Positions 26,692 to 37,866 of a DNA stretch of 64,000 nt are shown here, piece after piece (within the stretch, counting starts at the first letter, position 1; the number at the start of each line of letters is the position of its first letter). Source of the DNA: Rhodamnia argentea (lineage: Eukaryota; Streptophyta; Magnoliopsida; Myrtales; Myrtaceae). Position numbers and translations under genes: made by a program. Where the stretch lies: assembly GCF_020921035.1 (NCBI RefSeq), contig NC_063154.1, positions 27,475,948 through 27,539,947 of the forward strand, read 5' to 3'. The notes beneath the pieces are model-generated. The model made no database searches. It was given only the letters and a program-made list of their open reading frames with translations, and had not been told where the DNA came from.

Positions 26692-27030
26692 ACTCAAATT
26701 GTCTTTGAACTTTGGCCGTATATGTAATATGGCCTATGAACTATATTAATTTATTCAATAAAATCTCTAAACTTTAACTTAATTTGCAATTTTAACCCCC
26801 AAAGTTTTAATTTGTTCAAATATAATTTCTAATTTTTTATAAATATTTAATTTGCTCCCTCAATTATATCTTTGGATTCAATCTAATCCCTCGATTATCT
26901 AGTCCGATACTAAATTGAAAAACACTAAAGAGTTGAGAACCATATCAAACAAATTAAAAGTTCATGAAATATTTAAGGATTAAAGTGAACAAATTAAAAA
27001 TTGAAGAACTAACTAGCACATTGCATCAAA
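26692..27030. mobile_element. Fold-back element, family D, copy 1
   Basis: The left arm contains 'tttgaactttggccgtatat' and 'aaactttaacttaatttgca'. The right arm has the inverted words 'aaattaaaagttcatgaaat' and 'aaattaaaaattgaagaac'. It is similar to 32028-32640. It lies between the 3' ends of the convergent ERGIC3 and PHP genes, and no gene is seen in 26200-27240. Confidence 0.5.
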
Positions 27031-27514
27031 TTTCAAAAATCACTTTCGTCATTTTCCCTGTGTGTTTTGAACTGCCAACCACGGCGCTCTTTTATTTTGG
27101 CTTAGGATCAGCTTTGAAAGATGAATCCTACGCCAAAGAGGTTTCATAACACGAGAATGAATCCAAAATGCGACTGATTTATCAAAGCTAGAATGACACA
27201 ACAAATCTATGAGCACAAAATCAAGAGTAGACCACGAAATTAATTATACGACAGGAGCGAACAATATACGAAGTGTATCTTTGTATAAATCTAATTGATG
27301 GGTATATGGCCAGGCTGCCCAATGGCCATGCCAGCAATTTACCTGTACTAAAACATTTTCTCGTAATTGCAACCAACGGAGGGGAAAAAATGTAAATTGA
27401 CCTGCACCTTCAGAAACATCATATTTGATTCCATAAATCCCACAAGAAAAAGAATGTAGCTCCCGCAAAATTCAATTGCTCTTCGATGCTGATGCTACGC
27501 ATACCTGAACCAGC

Positions 27515-30500
27515 CTATTTTTTCTCAACAGTCACCTCAGCAGATGCCTCCTGTTCAATCAAGATTTTTGAACACCTAGATCTGATGTCCTCAAACTCGG
27601 CATTTCGCCTTTCATCAACTGTTAACCATGATGATAGGCAACGGTCGATCAAGTCTTCCCCTTGACTTGGAGGCAGACTTCCTTTTGGAATCCTGATTTT
27701 TGCGAATCTTGTGATCCTTGCCAAATTTGCATCGGAGGGCTCGGTGGCATATGATTGCAGCATGTCAGTTATGGCCCTGCACCAAATTGGTCGCGCTACC
27801 GTCAGGAAGTCGTGCAAGGCAAGAACAGGAAGGTTAACACTTCCAAGATCAGATTCACTGTGCCCCCCTCTTCCATGATAATCAGATCCCCCAATCTTCA
27901 AGAGACCGTAAGCATCCGCGAGGTCGCTGTATGCTGTTCAAGAAACAGAGTCAATCTATAGTACATAGATGCTAAGCTAAAAATATTTTATTATTTTCTT
28001 TTTCCAAGAATATGTGAAATTGCACGCACAAATTTCAAAACTAGTCCAACATTCTGTACAGTTTCAAGTTCTGAACAGTTAAAACTCTAAACCTTGACAT
28101 ACATCTCTTATAACACACATTTGGATATCAACCATATGTCATACTGACTCATCTGAAAAATGGCAAACAGGTTGAATCATTCATAATAGCAATATCATCC
28201 AAAGCCATAAAGCAGAAACTGAGACATCATAGCACCTTAGCGTTCAAAAAGTCCATATATTTACCTGCCAATTGGCCATCGCTTCTATAGACTTCCACTC
28301 CATGAAGACCGGCATCCTTCAAACTTTTAATAATTGTCGCAGGGTTTTTCAGTGCCCATGGATGAGCAAGCACAGCTACGCCCCCTGTATCAGATATTAG
28401 TCGCACGGTTTCTTCAGCGGGAGGTTCGCTACCTCTGAGAAGGAAAAACATAATCATACTTTCATGTCTGCTAACTGCAAGTCACTTGCCTCTCGAAAAG
28501 ACAATACTAAAACAAGTTAATTACATAGCATAAGCAGGTCCACCGTCAAAAAGGTATCTTGCAAAGGCTTGTTTTAGATTCTCCACATGACCTGCTTCAA
28601 CCAAAGCACGAGCCACGTGCAGTCTTCCTGGAGCGACATCCTTGCCAGCAATCCTAGCAACTTGCTCCCACTTCAGAGGTAGCTTAAGCTTGTTCAGCTT
28701 TGTAACCATGTTCTTTGCCCGTAGAAATCGACCATCCCTTATGTTACCCAAGACCTTCTCCAACTCCTCAAGCCTTGTGGGTCCACAGCTACTGTAATAA
28801 GCAAGAATGTGCACTGGTTCTTCCATAGATGACTCTCCTCTGAAGATTTCGTCACCCAGATGTCAGATTAAAGAAACAAAAAATGAAAGTTGCATCAACA
28901 AAAGGCAATGATCATTAAAGCTTTATCAGACCCACTACCGCCAAGTAACATATGATTATAATCTCAAATGGGGTGGCGAGCAACACTAACTCCCAAACCA
29001 ATAAAGGTAAAAGTTCAGTTATCATTGGCAAGATTTGTCTGCTCTTAGTACAATGCACCAAGATTGCTCGTTATGTAGATGTAACAAATAGATGACCCCT
29101 ACAACTTCCATCACCCTAGTCAGAAAGCAGGAGTAGCACCTTGAATTGAATATGGTGCTTATTTCAACGCCTGGAATAATTTTCATGCCAAATTTCCGAG
29201 CTGCTTCCAGTGCCTCAGGGATACCCGATAAAGTGTCGTGATCTGTCAGAGCAAGAACTTTCACCTGTTATGAGTACATTGTACTAATTAACTTGTGATA
29301 CCCAAAGAGCATCAACAGTAGAAGCAACAGCTAAACGCATCCACAGAAAATAAGGAATAAACATCAGTAATTCGAGTCAAGCCTTGAGAGTTGCTTGTGA
29401 GTCCTCTTTAATTAACCACTCTTTTCTTTGTTAGGTAATGATGAATATTCATGATAAGAGGACCTTACAACACTGGATGTCTACAGAATGTAGAGAAGCT
29501 AGTAAACATAAGGCTAATAAAACTTTAATAAAAAAAGACAACCATAAAAAATTCCAAAAGAGAGCCGAAGTCCTGTCCAATAAATAATTCGGTAATGCTT
29601 CGGAGGTTAACAAAGGTAAGTTTTTTCAATAATTACAACTTCCACTGAATGCAATGTGGAATATCTTCCCCTATTTTGAATCATCGAATCTCTTATTACC
29701 ACCAATAACCCCCAGCTTTTGCAAAAGCCTTTAACTAACTTCGGCATGATCAAAATAAGAATAGATTTTGCTGGTTCTGAATACCAAAGCCGAATGGCAA
29801 CAACAGTGAGGAATTGATGATTAACTGACTCACGATCTCTTCTACAGTTTGAATAACATCCATCTATAATCACCTTCACCGTACACATATTAAAAAATTT
29901 ATCTGATTACACAGAGAAGTAAAGTTAACTTTAGAAGGGGATCCAAATTTTCTAATCTGCTCCTAAGGAAACTGGATTTGCGTGAAACTACAAAACCTTG
30001 TAAAAAGACTTGAAAGTAACCAGACTTTTTTTTAAGATTTCATATCAGTTTCTGTTTATTACCATCCTGGATTCTCAATCCAATTAACTTCCAAGGAAGT
30101 TTGAAATGTAGATCGCTCAAAGATCCTAGAACAGTGAAAAATTTTAGGACCCAAGCAAACATCCAATCATTTCCCCTTAATAACTTTGGCTCCAATCCCA
30201 TCTTTACAGACAGAAATAAGAAAACAGTCTAAAAGAGAGTTTATAAACGCTGGAAATTACGCTGTCTACCAAACCAGAACATTGCTTTTCTCCCATCACC
30301 CATGGTGAAAGTGGTACTGAAAGCAAAAACATCCTTAACCTTCCCGATAAAATTCCAACCTGTCAAATCTCAAGAACACCAATTTGTATGGCCATGTTCA
30401 ATAGTTTTCTTCATAATTAGCTCACTTTTTCTTTGGCAAACGTTCTTAAGCATTCAACAAAAAGAGTGAATTAATTAAAAAATGAAGCTTTCTGATACCG

Positions 30501-31503
30501 CCCCTCATTCGCAGGATGCCAAGGAACCAAATGCGTTTGGACAGACAGCTTATCCAAATAACTTTCTAGAAACTTAATAGGCCCCTCACATGGAAAAACT
30601 ATACGAAACATGTGACTCTAGTAGTACTTTTCACGACTAGTACATGTCTCCTTGTGCATAAACATACTAGTTTCATTAATCATCTGCATTTTGTATCAGA
30701 GTAGAGGTCAAAGTTTGAATCATGCCATTGCCTCTTATGAACATTATCCATATCCGTAGCATGGTTATCTCCTATTGATTGTTTGAAGCGGCTATTTTCA
30801 CGTCCGCATCCTGCGAGAAGTCTAGTATACAAGCGATGGGGAGTATTGAAAGATGGTCCCATTTCCCAACACTTGAGCTTTCGGACAAACACAGTTTCCA
30901 ACAAGATGTACCATCAATATGCACCGCAAGTGAAAACGAAAGGAAGCTAAATGAAGTTTAAGAGCAAGAATCAGGGTTCGTTTTAACTTTGAGGTACCCT
31001 CCATTTCTGCGAGCCACTTAACTGAGAAGATACACGACGCAAACACCAAGCAACACACTCCTCTGTTTCTCTTTTTCTTTCTTCGGATGAACAAACAACT
31101 TCAAATCTAGGTAGAATAACCTCAGAAAAACATCTCAAACCCCAAAATCATCCCCTTAGAGATTGCAAAAATAGAAGGGCTAAAGAAATTAATAACCTCT
31201 TAAGGAAAAAAGATTACTGACCCCATTGGCATGAGCTCGTTCAACGAGCTTGGAAGGAGACAAGTAGCCGTCGCTGCACTTGGAGTGGCAGTGCAGCTCG
31301 AAAACCACTCTCTGCCCCGCACTCTTCTGGACCCCAAAGTCGTCGACCCACTCGCTCAACGACGACGACGGCTGAGAATCCAAGTAGGCCCACTCGCTCA
31401 CGGACTTGAAGGCGAGCGCCTGCTCGACCGTCATCTTCCTCTTGCTGCCTCCGCGCTTCTTCTTCTTGCTCCTCTTCTTCGCGTCTCTCTCTCCCCCCGC
31501 CAT
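27515..31503 (-). CDS. PHP-domain metal-dependent phosphoesterase
   Basis: Exons in transcription order: 31503-31222, 29264-29140, 28839-28525, 28434-28265 and 27933-27515. They make 1311 nt, or 436 aa. The N-terminus is very basic (KKRSKKKKRGGSKRK, residues 9-23), which looks like a nuclear or nucleolar signal. PHP metal-site motifs are intact: HCHSKCSDG (H71, H73, D78), TDHDT (D102-D104), PGVEIS (E128), HILAYY, LAHPW and GGSDYHGRGGH. The domain matches the COG0613/TrpH-YciV group, whose bacterial members are 3',5'-nucleotide bisphosphatases or 5'-3' exoribonucleases acting on short RNA. The plant substrate is unknown to me; Arabidopsis At2g13840 is the likely counterpart (from memory). Intron 1 is about 2 kb (29265-31221); I saw nothing recognisable in it. 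Confidence 0.88.
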
Positions 31504-32027
31504 CTTTACTCTCCTCTCGCCGAGCTCTTTCTTGGATCAAAGGGGAGGCAGAGATTCAAATCAAAACCAAAAATTTAAAGCCAAAAGCCAGAGTGTGATT
31601 GGTGGGTCGTCGTCAATGGGTCCCGAGAAGGTGGGGCCGAGTGAATTGTCGTTGTTGCTGCAGGAGTCGATTTGGGTGTGACCGCTCTGAAGATTGCGAA
31701 GCGTGCGTGCCAAGAGGATTGGGTTGGATCGCGTTGTTGAAGCCGCGCGAGTTGTCGCTGTTTCTTGCCGGCTTTTGGTCAGACAGGTGTCCCTCCTTTT
31801 GGTGGGGAAGACGGCCCTCTCCAACGATCCTTCGTGCAACAGGAACGAGTGCAAAATAGTCCGACAACACGGAAGCCCGCACGGCCCGGATCCATTTTTG
31901 TCGGGCTGGAATAACATCGGGCCGGGCTACCGGGCCGAAGATTTTTTGGTTCTGGCCCCATACCGAAGCCCAAAGAGGCCTGGAATCCACGTGAAACTTG
32001 CAGAGAAAAAAAAAAATGGATTTACTA

Positions 32028-32640
32028 GGGAAATGGTCCTCGAACTTTAGCTCGACGTATAATGCCACCCTTTAACTTTTAATTTGTTCATCATGGTACA
32101 TGAACTTTTGGTGAATATTCAATTTAACCCCTATCTTTCCATCAATTCAAGTTAACGAGATTTGCAAATTTGGCTTCTACTCGGGTATGTTTGGATGGTG
32201 GGCATAAAAAAAATTACACCTGGATTATTCACGTAAGATATTCAGCTCAAATTAGAGTATAATAATCCTTTTAACTTGTTCAATTTGGAAAAATTATTAT
32301 GAATATCGTTTGACGGCGTGGATAATTATATCTTGATTGTGTTGAGTATCTTACGTGGATATATATATATATATATGTAACGTTATTTTTCTATCCACCG
32401 TTCAAACTCATCGGGTTGGATGCCAAATTAGCAAATTTAGTTAATTTGAATTAACAAAATGACAACATTTGATATTCTCATCTATTTTATGTACTAAGTT
32501 GAATATTTACAAAAATTTTAGGGATCACATTGAATAAGTTAAAAGTTCAAGGTAAAAATTGTAAATTAGGATAAAATTCGAGAGCCACATCAGACAGGTT
32601 AAAAGCTTGTGGACACATTGTACGTTGGGCCAAGATTCGG
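32028..32640. mobile_element. Fold-back element, family D, copy 2
   Basis: The left arm starts 'ggtcctcgaactttagctcg' and continues 'ccctttaacttttaatttg'. The right arm has 'aataagttaaaagttcaag' and, further right, 'acaggttaaaagcttgtgg'. The arms are inverted with respect to each other. A smaller MITE (32181-32412) is nested in the middle. Confidence 0.55.
32181..32412. mobile_element. Nested MITE inside family D copy 2
   Basis: The left end reads 'gggtatgtttggatggtggg', leading to 'cacgtaagatattcagc'. The right end is the inverse: 'gagtatcttacgtggatat' leading to 'tatccaccgttcaaactcat'. A TA run sits in the right arm. The inverted repeat spans nearly the whole element, as in many plant MITEs. 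Confidence 0.65.
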
Positions 32641-33049
32641 GAAGCATTTGTGATTTTTCCTCGGCAAAAACAAAAGATCATATTGATCCACTCCCATGTC
32701 AAGAACACGACCGTTCTATGATCGGCGGATTTCGAATCGGAAAACAAGCTTTTTGCTTTTGATGATTCAAATGGAAAAAATAAACCCTAAAATGATCATC
32801 TTCTCCTGAAAACTCTCTCTTTGTTCAGCTGAAGTTTCATTGATATGCTAGGGTTCTAGACTCGTATCATGCGCCTGAGCGCCACGAGGGACGCCCGACC
32901 CTTGTTGGTTTACGAGTGGCGCCATCGCGGGCAGTTGCCCCCTGGCGTTTTCCTTCCACTCGGCCATCTCTTTCTCTCTCTAGGATTTGTTCTTATTCTT
33001 ACTCCCTATGTTATTTTCTTTCTGGACAAAAAGGCCTATCATATTGGGG

Positions 33050-33466
33050 CAAAATGTGCTAAACCCTTTTTTTTAATCAATTGAGTCCTAAATAATTTGT
33101 ATTTACGTCAATTCAATCCATTTGGCTTGCCGATGTCGACGTGGACAATTTTTAAAAATATTTTATTTATTTATTCCTTTTTTCCTTTTCTTTCTTTGTC
33201 TTTTTTTCCCATGTGGCCGGGGAGAACCGTCGGAGCCATTAGCCACAGGGGGCAAGGAAGAAAGAGAAAACATAGAAAGAAAAATAAAAGGAAAAAAAAA
33301 AAAAAAAAATCCAAAGTTATTCACGTCAGCTCGTCGGCCGGCCAAATGGATTGAATTGACATAAATGCAAAAGGTTTAAGATTCAATTGGCAAAAAAACA
33401 AAATAGGTTTAGGACTAAAATTGATATAATTATAATAAATTTAGGATTTTTTTCGATAATTTTCTT
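33050..33466. mobile_element. Fold-back element, family A, copy 2
   Basis: Arms match 13094-13628: left 'gagtcctaaataatttgtat' and 'tacgtcaattcaatcc'; right 'aattgacataaatgcaaaag' and 'aaatttaggatttttttcga'. The core has 'tgtcgacgtggacaattttt' and 'ttcacgtcagctcgtcggcc', as in the other copies. The left end looks worn. Confidence 0.6.
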
Positions 33467-33879
33467 TCCCCGAAAGATCACCGTTGGAGCCTTTCCATTT
33501 GCCCATGTCAACACCCGTTTGGGCCCAAGACATCTACGATGGAGTTTTCGGAACTTGTAATGGGTGAATGCGGATTGGTGGGCACGGCTAGTGATTGATT
33601 TACTTATGTCTTTAATGTTTTCGAAGTTCCCAAGTCCGAGTCCTTTCACTTATAGCAAGTGCATTCTCATCGTAAATAATTCCAAAATTGAGTTTGACAG
33701 CACATGAGAATTACTATCGAGGGAGCTCGAATTCCATTTCAGTTCTTCTTCGTCCAATTCCTTGGTGGTGGTGAAGCTCGAGTGCTTTACCCGCGTGGAC
33801 GATGGTCCGTTCCTTTATGCCTTGGAGGCGGACTTCATCTATCTTGACCTTTATTTCTTATTTTTGGGATATTTGAACT

Positions 33880-34510
33880 AGAAATCCTAAACTTATCGTG
33901 AAAGTGCAATTGATGCCTAAAAAGTTCAGAAAGTGTAATCAAGTCTTAAAACTTATCAAATTGATACAATCGAATCTTTTCGTTAATTATGTCTAATTCT
34001 ACTAATGGAAAAATGTTGACATGACATTTTTTTTATCACTTTCTCTCTCCTATTGACATTCAAGTGGCAAAAACAAGAAAGATAACTCCAAACACGACAT
34101 CGTTTTTGTTACAATGTTGATTTTTAATGTATAGTAATAGAATTAAATTAAAAACAATCTAAATTACAAAGAGACAAAAAACAAAACAAAACAAAACTGG
34201 AGAGAGCCCTGTAAACCCTTGCTGCCGTTGCCTGGGGTCTTTGGGCCCTACCTAGTGGTCAGCGACCTTGGTTGATTGCAAAAGCGGGTTGCAGCCATCA
34301 CCCAGATCGAGCGAGGGTCGCGGACCCTCGCCTTGATTGGGCCGAAGACCACCACTAGCTAGGGTGGGTCTGGGTGGCGTCCTTGCCAATGGAGGCCCTT
34401 GGCCCAATCCGTAGGCTAGGATTGCCAGCCATTGGTAGGGGGCTTGGTGACCCTAGCCGACCCTCGCCTCACCATCGTTGGGTAGGGGTGACTGCGGCAG
34501 CTGGTTTTGT
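33880..34510. repeat. Half fold-back repeat with GC-rich core
   Basis: From 33880 there is an arm-like stretch ('ctaaacttatcgtgaaagtg', 'caattgatgcctaaaaagtt'). A GC-rich core follows (34200-34490: 'gcgagggtcgcggaccctcg', 'accctagccgaccctcgcct'). A convincing right arm was not found, so this is either truncated or too diverged. Confidence 0.4.
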
Positions 34511-35480
34511 TTTTTGTCCTGTCATTGTTTGCTCACATAGGATACTGATTAGTTTCTTCCTGCCCTGTTGCTCGTTTCCTTATCAATTTCCCTTTTGGAC
34601 CATTATGCCTTCAAACATCTCAATCTCATTCAATACCATCAGAAGTTCACCCAATAACAAGGTCATCAAGTCCAAAGGAGTGAAGACATTGTTGACTGGA
34701 AGGGGAAGATTTGGAATGGAATGAGGATCCCAAATTGGAAAGCTCCATTAAGCAATGATCACTCATTAAGTTGCTAGGTTTAGTGTCCACTTTCTCATTA
34801 AAGATGATTCTCTTAAAATAGAAAAAAAAAACATAATAATACAAGCTGGACTTGCATTTGGAGCAGTTCCTATGAATTCACACTTGTTAATATCATGCTC
34901 TCTAGTATTATTGGGATTTGGCTTACTATGCTTATACTATGTTATCGTACACTACATTGCGTTATGTTGTTTTCATTATTTATTGTGTTTGGCTCGAAAG
35001 ATAACAAGCATGTACGGGCATGGTGTCAGAGTATGGCGGGATATGGCTCGTTATAATTGAGTCGTGGGCATGTCTTATTAAATGAAATTGATCATTACTA
35101 GATGATTTCGTCATATTATTGGGATCGGACTAGCATGACTCACCCAAGTGTTGACATCACATTTCTTAAGTTAGGTTGGCAATGTCACGACCCATGCGCT
35201 GTCATGCCCCGTTGGCGCGTCGAGAACGAGCTTAGAAGACTCATCCTGATCTCTTTTTTTCCTTTTCTTTTCTCATATTATTAGAATGTAATAAAACAAT
35301 CCCAAACTAGCGTAGGATAAGCTAAAACCGGGTTTTGTTTGGACTTATCCGTGCTTAAAAACGCCGGGATAGGGTTAAGTCCCAACCCAATCAGCCTACC
35401 AAAACTCGCCCGAGCCTGCGACGGTGGAGGGCCAACTTTCGACCACGGAAGAGAAAATTTCAGTAGCCGAAGCCTACGTT
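34511..35480. other. Intergenic DNA upstream of the PPR gene
   Basis: I recognise no gene or repeat here. A CT-rich tract at about 35484-35510 marks the probable leader of the PPR gene. Confidence 0.4.
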
Positions 35481-35661
35481 CCCCTCTCCCTCTCTCTCTC
35501 TCTCTCTCCCCGCCCAAGTTGGCTCACGACCATTGAGATTGACCCTCACAGTCGCAGCCGTCAAGCTCCCACCTTGGCCTCTCTCAACCCCTCCGAGCTC
35601 GAACGACGTCCTTCTCTTCAATGTCTACACGGAGGCGGGGTCGCATTAGCTTCACTCCTCA

Positions 35662-37866
35662 ATGACCCTCTCTCTCAAAGCTTCAAAAGCTTTGGCCACG
35701 ACCCTCCCTGCTTCGCACCCCCACTATCTCAAGGTACGGTTGCTGTTCCCGCTCTGTTTATCTTTCCACAGCTGCTCACCATCGATTTCCGACGAGCCCA
35801 CGTCGGTTTCTGAATCTCTGTACCGAGACTTGATCTTGACTACGATAGCAAGAAAGCCCCGGGCTTTTGCGAACAAGAAGTGGGTGTCTGATGAGTTCCG
35901 GGAACTGGTTATTAACCCCGGGTTGCTCGTCCGGGTCCTGAGCTCGATTCGTGCAAAACCCAGGATCGCTTTGCGGTTGTTTAGATGGGTCGAGATGCAG
36001 GACGGTTTTATCCTGTCTGAGCACGCGTTCTGTGTGGTTCTTGAAATTTTGGCAGAGAACAATTTGATGCGGTCGGCTTACTGGGTTGTGGATAGGGCGG
36101 TGAGTCTCAACGTGGATGAGATTCTCGATGTTTTGATTGGTGGGGGAGTGCGGTTAGAGGTCTTGGGGAAGCTTCTCGATATTCTGCTGTGGGTGTACAC
36201 CAAGAAGTCCATGATTGGGCATTGTCTATCGACCTTTGATGAAATGGTACGGAGAGGGATCTTGCCGGACGTGAAGAATTGTAATAGGATTCTCCGGATT
36301 CTTAGAGATAAGAAGCTAGTAGTTAAAGCTCGTGTAATCTATAGGACGATGGAGGAGTTTGGCATAAAGCCGACCATTGTCACGTATAATACTTTGTTGG
36401 ATTCGTATTGCAAGGAAGGTGAAATGCAGCAGGCGCTGGAGCTCTTGGCGGAGATGCATAAGAGACAGTGCTTCCCGAATGATGTTACTTACAATGTGTT
36501 GATAAATGGGTTGTCCAAGAATGGGGAGCTAGACCAGGCCAAGGGACTGATTGAGAAGATGCTGAAGTTAGGATTAGAGGTCTCGGCACACACTTATAAT
36601 CCTTTAATTTCTGGGTATTGCAGTAAGGGATTGCTTGTTGAGGCTCTAGGTATTGAGGAGGAGATGGAAGTTAGAGGGGCATCTCCTACTGTGGCAACTT
36701 ACAATGCCATGATGTATGGCCTCTGTAAATGGGGGAAGATGGTTGATGCTAGACAACAACTCGCAGCGATGGTCAAGAGGAATTTGCATCCGGACGTGGT
36801 TTCTTACAACACTCTTATCTACGGCTATTGTAGATTGGGCAATATGAAAGAGGCCTTGCTCTTGTTTGAGAAGCTACAATATCATGATGCTGTTCCTACT
36901 ACAATCACTTACAATATCCTTATAGATGGCGCTTGCAGGAACGGCGACTTGGAGTTTGCTCAACACTTGAAAGATGAGATGATTAATCGAGGGATTCCTC
37001 CTGATGTTTATACTTACACCATCCTGGCTAATGCATCGTGTAAGTTGGGTGATTTATGTTTGGCCGAAAGCTTCTTCAGTGAAATGTTGCGCAAAGGATT
37101 GGAGCCTGATCGTGTCTCGTACTCAACTCGTATAGTTAGTCAGCTCAAGCTAGGTGATTGTGGTATGGCAGTTGGCCTGCAAGAAGAAATGCTGGCAAAG
37201 GGTTTCCCTCCTGATTTGATCACTTACAACATATTTGTGCATGGGCTTGCTAAATTAGGCAACCTAGAAGAAGCATGTGACTTATTGCAAAAGATGGTTC
37301 ACAATGGTTTTTTGCCGGATCATGTAACTTACACCAGTATAATCCATGCTTTCTCAGAAACGGGCGAGCTCGGAAAAGCAAGAAAGCTGTTTAAAGAGAT
37401 GCTGAGCAAAGGATTAGTACCTTCAGTTGTGACGTACACAGTGTTGATCCATGCCCATGCCGGCGAGGGTGGGCTACAGGGGCTACAAATGGCTGTTTCT
37501 TACTTCTTGGAGATGCAAGTGAAGAATATTACCCCTAATGTGATCACCTACAATGCTCTCATCAATGGTCATTGCAGAGCGAGGAAGATTGATCAGGCTT
37601 ACAAATATTTTGACTTAATGGAGAGGAGAGGTATCCTTCCTAACAAGTATACCTATACCATATTAATAAATGAAAACTGCAATAGAGAAAATTGGCAAAA
37701 AGCTCTGAGTTTATACATAGAAATGTTAAGGAGAGACGTGCAGCCTGATTTTGTCACCCACAGTGCTTTGATGAAGAAATTGAACCAAGACTACAAGCTG
37801 CATGCAGTTCAATTGCTGGAGGATCTGATTACAGATAGTGCAGAAGTTGCTTCTGCAATGACTTGA
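35662..37866 (+). CDS. P-class pentatricopeptide repeat protein, probably mitochondrial
   Basis: A single uninterrupted exon encodes 734 aa, as usual for plant PPR genes. The N-terminus (residues 1 to about 45) is rich in Ser/Leu/Ala with Lys/His and only two acidic residues, fitting an organelle transit peptide. From about residue 203 to 730 there are about 14 tandem 35-aa repeats of the plain P type (for example TIVTYNTLLDSYCKEGEM, DVVSYNTLIYGYCRLGNM, NVITYNALINGHCRARKI), with no E, DYW or SMR tail. One repeat near 590-630 carries a short insertion (GEGGLQGLQMAV). P-class proteins bind organelle RNA and aid processing, stability or translation; the target is unknown. The arrangement resembles Arabidopsis At1g22960 (from memory). 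The ATG at 35662 is the first in frame. Confidence 0.92.
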   Translation: MTLSLKASKALATTLPASHPHYLKVRLLFPLCLSFHSCSPSISDEPTSVSESLYRDLILTTIARKPRAFANKKWVSDEFRELVINPGLLVRVLSSIRAKPRIALRLFRWVEMQDGFILSEHAFCVVLEILAENNLMRSAYWVVDRAVSLNVDEILDVLIGGGVRLEVLGKLLDILLWVYTKKSMIGHCLSTFDEMVRRGILPDVKNCNRILRILRDKKLVVKARVIYRTMEEFGIKPTIVTYNTLLDSYCKEGEMQQALELLAEMHKRQCFPNDVTYNVLINGLSKNGELDQAKGLIEKMLKLGLEVSAHTYNPLISGYCSKGLLVEALGIEEEMEVRGASPTVATYNAMMYGLCKWGKMVDARQQLAAMVKRNLHPDVVSYNTLIYGYCRLGNMKEALLLFEKLQYHDAVPTTITYNILIDGACRNGDLEFAQHLKDEMINRGIPPDVYTYTILANASCKLGDLCLAESFFSEMLRKGLEPDRVSYSTRIVSQLKLGDCGMAVGLQEEMLAKGFPPDLITYNIFVHGLAKLGNLEEACDLLQKMVHNGFLPDHVTYTSIIHAFSETGELGKARKLFKEMLSKGLVPSVVTYTVLIHAHAGEGGLQGLQMAVSYFLEMQVKNITPNVITYNALINGHCRARKIDQAYKYFDLMERRGILPNKYTYTILINENCNRENWQKALSLYIEMLRRDVQPDFVTHSALMKKLNQDYKLHAVQLLEDLITDSAEVASAMT

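Noticed and set aside
31231-31578. Plus-strand open frame opposite the PHP gene start
   Set aside because: It is antisense to the GC-rich first exon of the PHP gene, with no family features of its own.
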